Assembly: GCF_039555335.1 (NCBI RefSeq) | Contig: NC_092635.1 | Span: forward strand, 56,146,258-56,210,257 | Source: Amphiura filiformis | Taxonomy: Eukaryota; Echinodermata; Ophiuroidea; Amphilepidida; Amphiuridae | Length of the DNA stretch: 64,000 nucleotides | Direction: 5' to 3' | Part shown: positions 46,601-55,600 of the stretch, one piece after another | Position numbering within the stretch: the first letter of the stretch is position 1 | Layout: each line of letters starts with the position of its first letter | Notes under the pieces: model-generated | What the model was told of the DNA's origin: nothing | What the model saw: the letters and a program-made list of their open reading frames with translations, nothing else | Databases searched by the model: none | Made by a program: the position numbers and the translations under genes

Positions 46601-49600
46601 TGGATTTTAAATGGAATAGCCCAAATTGCAGCAACCAACCCCACTAGACATATTACAAAAAAACGCAGTAAGACTTTTTTCAATTTTACCTGATTGGTTG
46701 CTTGACTGCCACTTGCGCACCATCTGCATCGCCATTTACGGCAAAAGCGCCATCTGGAAGGCAGTCTCCACTTTGTATAAACTTGCCAATCTACCAAGGA
46801 AAAGAATTGAAGAAATACAACTGCGATGAATAATATTGGATTATAAAAGTGGCTTTCAGCATTGCTGTCATCTCTTAAGGGATCGGATAGCAATGTTTGC
46901 ACAGTATTTTTGGTGGGACCTGAGAGCACATCAGACACACTAAATTACATTTTGATTACGAGGAATGTCCTTCTGATATCAAATAATTTTGTTCTTTTGA
47001 AATACACGATATAATACAAATTTTATGGCAAAATTATTAAAAATTTATATCCGCAAAACACTGCTTGCGCTAATCATGGCTGGCGTTGTTGGCCGGATAG
47101 CGAAGTGACATAAAAAGCTGCATCAGCGCAGCATGAAAATCTGAAAGCAGCATAACAATATGTATTTGCCTTACCATATCATGTCCTTGACTATTGGCAA
47201 TATCTGCAGGAGTTCCCTCAGCACACCTTCTGGATGTATCTGAACCAGCCTCAATCAAAGTCTTAACAAGCTTGAAATCACCTAGCTCAGCAGCAAAGTG
47301 TAACGCCTGCAACAAGCAATAAATCAACATGTTAACTTAGAGAAGCTCTTAGAAAGCTTATATTTCGATATTACCATCACTTCATTTCACATCTCAGACG
47401 ACATTGGGAATGCTATAGTAGATATTTCATTTGAATGATCATAGCTGCTAACAACTGTACATGATCCCACCACGATCACATTTCTGTTCACATCACAGTA
47501 CGTACACAGCATGCGGGATGGTACACACACGTCAAAGGCCTTTGTTCATCTTCTCCATTCCTTCTTTCCCTTCCATTCACCAAAGAGCACTTCGAGAGTT
47601 AGTGTTAATGAGTTAATGAGAATAATTTTAATTTTCTTACAAATTAAGACTACTGCATTTGTACCAACCATTTGCTTCGATCAGAGCTGCAAAGTTACAT
47701 TTTTCGGACTCAAAATATTGTTTTGATTGAATTTCTTGGTTTGAGTTTGAAAGGAGTTCACATAGATGATCCTAAAGCAGATTAGATTCAATCTATTTAC
47801 TTCAAGTAACGTAGCCAATGATTCCGTTAGAGATGGTCTCATAATTAAGTTATTTGACTCATGCTATGTATATACATGCAATTGTATAGGACAGGTTGAC
47901 ATTTTGCATGCACAGTAATTTTTTGCAATGTACGATGTACAGCCATGTTGCATATGTGGATCATGCTCGGTCACAGTATCAAGAGCTATCTCAAGAACCA
48001 CTGAACCAATACTAGGCTTGTTTGTACTCATTTAAATGCATCTTTCATGCTGATTCCAAATATGGTTATGAAAATGTACAATTGTGAAATGTTTGAACTT
48101 GTTGTCTGCAGTCGACACCCGCAGAGTTAAGTTTGCATACTTACTGTCCACCCTCTGTTATCTTCTTTGTTGACATCAGCCCCGCATTGAATCAACTGGT
48201 CAGTCACTGTCTGGTGACCATTCTTAGCTGCAAACATCAGCGGTGTCATGTGACTCCTGTGATGAGGACAAGAATAATGATGCAGATGAAATTAATAAAT
48301 AATCATTCTTAGAAAACAGTGCGGCCAAAACATTCAGTGCCAAAGTGTGGCGAATTGGCGCACCCGGCCACATTGATTGGTCTTATAGAAGCCGCAGGGT
48401 TGTAGCTACGGTGGATGACAGTGGGTGGTGGAGCCCATCACTCACTTTTGGAGCCCATCACTGAAGGTTTATTTTGATGCTAGTGCCCACCACTCAAACT
48501 AAAAAAAAACATGTGTAATTTACCAAATCTATCCTTAAAAAAGAGTCCACTTTTGTTGAAATCTTGGTAATCAAGCAAATTCTGTAAACTGCCACCTGGC
48601 ACTCAATTTCTGCTACCTACAGCCCTGAGCATGCCAATTTTGCATAAAAATAGCATCCAATACCTGAAATTTTGATGGATTTACCTTAATTTACAATGTA
48701 AATTACCCAATTGGGCAAAAAAACCACTTGACAGATAAAACTTCAGGTACTTAATTAACCCCCTGGTGCCCAAAACCTGGCTACACCACTGATTGGCAGC
48801 TCTTTCCAGTAGTAATTAATGCTACACAGGCATAACTACATCATCTGCATGCAATAATTTGTGGGGTGGAGTGAACATATCCATGCGACTTCGGCATAAT
48901 GCCATATCACCATTATTACTATACGCCGTAGAAGTGACGTATTTAATCGGATTAACTACCATAGCAATAGATGAATACAATTTTGGCTATACCGCCCTGC
49001 ACTACAACGATCACGCGGTACCGATGTATTGAACCATAGATGTCAAAGAAAGGCTGATTATTCGCACCTGTAGGATAAGTATCTTTGAAAAGAGCGGCAT
49101 TGTATTCAATCTATGTTTGCTGACATACACAGGTGATTAGTGCAATCTGCTTGTAGTGCAGGGCGGTCTATTCAAAAATTGTATTCATCTATTGCTATGG
49201 CAGTTAATCCGACTATGACGTCACTTCTACGGCGTATAGACTGCACATAAATGCTTTTACTGAGCATGTATAGCAACCGACAAAAAATGCATTGCAATGT
49301 AAAATAACCAGTAACATGGTTGTCTGTAATCAGAATAACACAAAGAGATGGGGATGCAGAGAGTTTATAATGGTGCAGTTGGATCACAATGGGGTATTTC
49401 AGTTGATACACCCCCTATGGAAAACAAGACCTTAACCTCCCATACAGAGGGTCACCCATACAGGTTACTCCATTTGAAATTCACACTCCCTGTGTGGTAG
49501 CTTAAGGTAATGTCTTCCACAGAGGGCGTGTGGATTTCAACTGGAATAGCCCAATACTTGATGAGATACACACAATACATACAAGAAGCCTACCTACCTT

Positions 49601-52600
49601 TCATGAGCATTTGGATTAGCTCCTCTTTCCAGTAGTAATGCCACACAGGTTGCTGTAGACTCTTCATGATTCCTACTGCAGGCAGCTATCAGTGGAGTGT
49701 ACATATCTATACAGTAGAAATGCAAAAGACATGAATACTTATAATGTAGTGGTAACTGAGCATTGTGTTGAAACAAGATCGAAAGAGCGCAAAAAAGATT
49801 TCAACAGATAAAGTAGCTAATAGTAAAGGAACCTTTTTTCGCCAAACAAGAAAACAACCGGTCAGTGAACAATCCATATCTGCGATTGTGGACTATACTG
49901 TTCAACAAAATGATGATATCAATTGGAAAAGATGCAAGTTCTTGAGAAGGAATGTTAATTATTCGGGAGCCCGCCGTATCAGAGAAGTAATCTGAATAAG
50001 GAAGAGAGCACTGAACACCATGAACAGAGACGAGGGGGCCCATTATCTTAGTCACATACAATCCACTTCTATGCACTGGTGCACTGTCTGTTGGTGTACA
50101 GAATTGGATCGAAGAACAACACTCTGAAGATGACCATAGCCAAGATGGTCGAAACTGTTCGGTCAGTATTATATAATTTTGAATTTCTACAAAGAAATGA
50201 TCCTCTTCAGGAATATTTCTGATATTGGTTATAGTGCTCACAACTCATTCTGTGCTGACAAAAAGGCAACAGTGCTTACAAAAACATGCAGAATACACAC
50301 AGAGTAAATGCATCTTACTTGAATCAAAAATATGAACTTTAATAACTAAATATATTCTATTCCTACCAATCCTGATGAACATTTTCAAGTAAACTTTATA
50401 AATGCATACTTACATGATGCTCTATTAAAATTTGGATCAGCTCCCTTATCTAGCAGAAATTTGACAATGTCAGTATGGCCTTTGGAAGCTGCATACATAA
50501 GTGCTGTCCAACCTGCCTGTAAATCACAGTCCACTTGAAGACCTTCACACAAAAAAATGACAAGAAATATTAAACTGATGTGTAATGTAAAACATTCTTG
50601 TGTTGAAATGATGATAAGGACAGGGCATAGAAAAGGGTAGGTATTGGGGGAACGCAGTTCACAGAAAATCTTGAGAAGTGGTTGAAAATAATTTGGGATG
50701 ACTAACTTGTAAAATGCAAAACATTGTTACCAAAATTGCTGCATTTGCATGACTGATGCAGGCTTAAATTGTGAATTTATGTGGGCAAAAGTTGGGACTT
50801 TGTTAACATGTGCAGCAGAGTTGTTGATTTTATCCAAAAAAATCAGATTTTTTTAATTTAAATCAGATTTTAAATTTTTTTTTAATTCCAAGAACTGCTA
50901 TACCCCATGACGAATTCAAAAGAGGCCAGTGGAATGCTAGACATATGTGCAATCCTATCAGGTATTTACACAAATTCAAAACATGTTTTTACATGTGAAA
51001 ATTTCAAGGAAAAAATTTGGCAAAAATCATGGGAAAAAACCTGTTGAATTCTGCACCTTGAAGATGAATTTATAGCAATAGATAAAATGTCATCATAGAG
51101 GTATTGTAATTGTATCCAAAAGTTGTAGAAGCATTAGAAATGAAGTAAAACAGTCAATTTAAGAAAAGAAATTAACTTATGTTTTTCAAAAATGGGAAAA
51201 AAGTTCATTTAAATCGGCGTGATTTAAATCAAACAACCCAGTTTTGCAGTGACAAAATCAAGTAATTCCTCCATTATAAGCTGATCATAGTATACAGGCA
51301 TCATCCATTACATTTCAGTAAAAGCCTAATGTAGTTAGTACTGAATAAGGATATGCTGTACTTAAAAAAAAGAGTCCAAGAAGTTATTTAAATCAAATGG
51401 CAATTCTAAATCCATACCACGATCCAAAAAGGTTTGTACTTCAGCCAGGTTTCCCCTACACACAGCTACTCTGAAATCGTCTGGCGATAGTGGCGCACCG
51501 TTGTGGTCTCGTCGCTTTGCTGGTTGCTCTGCAGGTCTCCTGGCTTGTCCTGCTTCATGGAGATTACCCCTCACTTGTGGTCTTGATGATACCTTCTGCA
51601 ATACAGTATTGTGAAAGAACAGAACCTTTAAAATTACATCTAGATCTTTGAAATCTTGCCACACTATAAATATAATACATAAATGTATTTCTTTGTTTTT
51701 AACAATATATAGTTTTGCTGGCTGGCTTGACACCTCCCAAAGGATTGGAAACTGGTAAATTGTTTTCCTATGAAGGGGAGAGCACTTTTTGTATTAACAC
51801 TATAACAGAACATATTGAAAAAGCTTGGCCAGTAAACTTATTGCAGGGCCACTAGATTTGCCATTTCACTGGCTCGGATGACCAGTAGAAAACTGAAACC
51901 TAAGTCTATCCCTGGTGATGTCATGCAGTCAGTGCGTGGGGCTACTATTTAATTTAGACTTGGACCTTGGTAAGAAGTTTGATTGTGATGATGAGAAGAA
52001 TGAGATGAGTGTGTGCGCATGTGCAGTTCCCCTTCCTCGGGCTGGTTGCTATGCGCGCGCTTGTGCAAAGGGGACAATGTTCCCGGATGTCCGACCGAGA
52101 GAATTCTGATTGAATCACCAGCTTCATCACCACATCGACCGTCATCGGCACTATGCCTGGTCAAGCACCCTCCCTCACATACCCGAATGTAGTGAGGGTG
52201 CTTGGTAAGGCTGTGACCTATCGGGTAATGACGTATTCGGGTACCCGAGGTAAATTTCGGGCGGGTAACGGGTACCGAAATTGCAAAAAAAAAAAAAAAA
52301 AAAAAATTAAATTTAAAAAAAAAAATTTTTTTCAAAGTTTTTTTTTTTTTTTTTTTTTGTCTCTGAACCTAGACCTAAATGCTAGGATCATGGTTGACCT
52401 AAAAAAAAAAAAAAAAATTGAATTTGCACATTGTTTTGTAATTTTAATATGAAAATTGATACATAGTTTTCATGTCATTACTCTATTAATGATATCAAAA
52501 TGCATTGAATTTGAATGCATTTTGATATCATTAATAGAGTATGACATGAAAACTATGTATCAATTTTCATATTAAAATTACAAAACAATGTGCAAAATTC

Positions 52601-55600
52601 AATTTTTTAAATTTTTTTTTAGGTCAACCATGATCCTAGCATTTAGGTTCTAGGTCCAGAGACTCTGCAAAACCGAAAAAAACTTTGAAAAAAAATTTAA
52701 AATTTTTTTTTTTTTTTTTAATTCGGGTAATCCGTAAATGGAATTTGTATCCGGTAGGGAAAAACGGGCGGTACCCGAATATCCGGCTTGAGTCACTGCC
52801 TTAGTGCTTGGTATATCCGCCATCTTAAAAGTACATGGATGGCCAGCATCCTAGCCCGCTAATTTAAGCTTTATGAGAAGCCTATTTTAGTTGCAAAATG
52901 AGAACACAGAGTGGCTTATCTTTAACCCACATTCTCAATCTCTCATGCCAGAGGTTAAAATAAAATGATCCCTAACTAATTATCAAAAGATCGTAAATTT
53001 AATTTTTTGAAACTTCACTTGACCCAAATATGATTTTTTTTGGTGATGAGAGACTCGCACATGAAATTTCAGAGGGATTTTGATAGCAGTTCCATTAGGC
53101 ACTTGAAACTTGATATCGAGTTTAGCGTCCCTTTTTTTTCAGCTCATAATGAGGCAACTATTTCATTATTCATTATTTTCAAGGTTTCATTATACGCAGC
53201 CTTTTTAATGCTTATGCACTTTCGCTCATTCTATTTGGGTATTTCAGGGTCCCATAATGTCACGAACACACAAATGTTTATAAAAGTATAATTATCTTGC
53301 TTTTTGTTTAAATCAAGTTTTAAAACTCAATGTATTCTGAAGTATATCAGTCTTCTTCACTCCAATTTGTACTAACCTCTCTATATACATTTGAGGATAG
53401 GGGGAAATGGGGGGGGGGGTTGACTCATTTATACAAAAATAACAATCATGCAGAACATTGAATTAGGGGTTCATTCATAGGATTGGGGGCATAAATCAAC
53501 GATCATGCCCGAAATCCTATGAATGAACCCCGTTCATACATACCCAACATTCTGAACATTGTTAGCAATTCAATACAAATGAAAATGATCAGGGTTTACA
53601 AGTTTAAATAACATTTCCATACCGTTTTCCTTCAAAAATTGGGATAAAATGAGTAGGCCTACTTGCAGGAAGCAGCCGGCTCATAAGGTCAACGGCCGGG
53701 AGTCGACGCGTTCATCTTTTGCGCTCCGTGTGAGATTGGCGCGGTGACATGCGCGTGTACACAACACTAGCAAATCGTGGATCACGTTAATTGGGTTCCA
53801 ACGCTGCGTGACGGAATTTATGACCAGCAGAAAACAGCCCAAATCCAATCAGAAACGTCGTTATATCATGAGTATGTATGAAATAATTATTATTGGCACC
53901 AATTTATTAAAAATAGGTCTTTTGTAGTAGATCTTAAATTATTTACAACATAAACAATGTCCATGGCTAGGTTAAGTTCACTTCTAGTCTACCCTGGTAT
54001 CACAAAGGTATCATTGAAATACCTGGGGTTTAAAATTTTTACACAACAAATTTTCTTTCTGGTTTAGTAGTAATTTGCACAATAATGAATTATTTTCAGA
54101 TTTTACATCTCAAATGCGGCACAAAATTCATAACGCGGGCGGCGGATGCTAAACTCAGAATCAAGTTTCAAGTGCCTTAAAAAAAGCTGCTATCGTCATG
54201 AGACTAAGATCTAGAAACCAAGGCTCCCGCTGGACGCAAATTCTTGCGTCCAGACGTATTTTTGTATTGCTGGACGCAATGTTCAACAAATTTCATCAAC
54301 CCCTTGCGTCCAGTCGGACGCAAGTTGATTCAGCCCAAAAATTAGTGATTATAAGCTTACCAACTTCATCATCATTAAAAATTGTGAAAATTATGTTGAC
54401 TGATCACTCCTAATTCTCCTAATAAAGCTTAATTAATATTCATAAACCAATGGACCAATCAGTAAATGAGGTATTGAACTTTCACATTTAACCACTCCCA
54501 TTTTGCAACACTTCCGGGTCACCAGTCAATGAATGAAAATTCTTATTTCTTACGGCAGCGAGACGTGATAAGCTTTCAAACACAAGAGCAAAAATGCAAC
54601 TTTCTAAACTATCGTAGGGGCCTACATTATCAGTAAGTTTGCATTCACGTAATTTGTTATTGACAATAATATTTACATAAATCTTGAAAATCTCATCAGG
54701 AATCTGAAAGGAAATTGTCAAATATTTGTATCAAACTGCGATGCAATACCGGCAATCGGGGCTTTGTAAAATTGTATTCCCTGTTGCCCAACACATTAAC
54801 ATACATGTACGGACGCACACAAATTTTGTGGGATGCACATTTCCCGACCAGGTTTTACAGTTGTGCGTCCGATCGGACGCAGAGTTTTTGAAGGCTAGCG
54901 GGAGCCTTGCTAGAAACACCCCCGTAATGCTGTTTTGGGGAATTTAAAATTGCTAGCAGAATCTTTTTGATGAAAGTCAATCTTTGACTAGATGTAACTT
55001 TGCTACGGAAAGTGCTATGCTTATGGCAAAAAGGTTTTCAGTGTTGGCTTTCTTTACTCAGTCAAGGGCTTTAATTTGATATATAAAATGATGCAGTTTG
55101 ATGGCAAATTTGAATTCACCTGGCATACCTACAAGATAGGCTATCAGTCGCTTGTGCAGATATACATTGGATTTCATTTCTTGTTTATTGTTCACTGTAT
55201 AGAAAAGCCTCTTCTGTTGTATCTTGTATTGGTTGTAATATTTCCAACGCATACATCGGCACTTCATTCGCCGATCAAGCTGCTGCGCAGTAACAACACA
55301 CGCGCATGCTAGACTCGCTTGCCAGTCTCGTGTACGCCGTTTGTACACTGAGACTGGCTTATGCCATTTTGTGTGTCAATGGGATTTACACACTTAACGT
55401 TTTGCGCAGCTCAAACATTTCAACAATATTTTTGGCAATTCAGTCAATTTATATGAAATTGGTACTCACATCTATGGGTCATTATTGTATTCTGGGGTCC
55501 AATGGTGTCCGGTTATGACCGACACATAATTTGCCCTGAATTTTGAAAACTGTAACAGGTATTTGGCCTATTTGTAATTTTTTATACAAAACAAGTGGGT

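Larger units (their letters stand above)
53012..55131 (+). repeat. dispersed repeat R, copy 1, split by two insertions
   Basis: Segments 53012-53097, 54177-54218 and 54910-55131 together match the uninterrupted 61986-62307, from CTTCACTTGACCCAAATAT through GCTGCTATCG and ACTTTGCTACGGAAAGTGCT. The breaks are exactly the two transposons annotated next. Confidence 0.88.

Noticed and set aside
46585..46938. 117-residue minus-strand frame over ASZ1 exon 7
   Set aside because: It is in a different phase from the true exon and lacks family resemblance; the correct frame is bounded by an AG acceptor and GT donor at 46790 and 46690.
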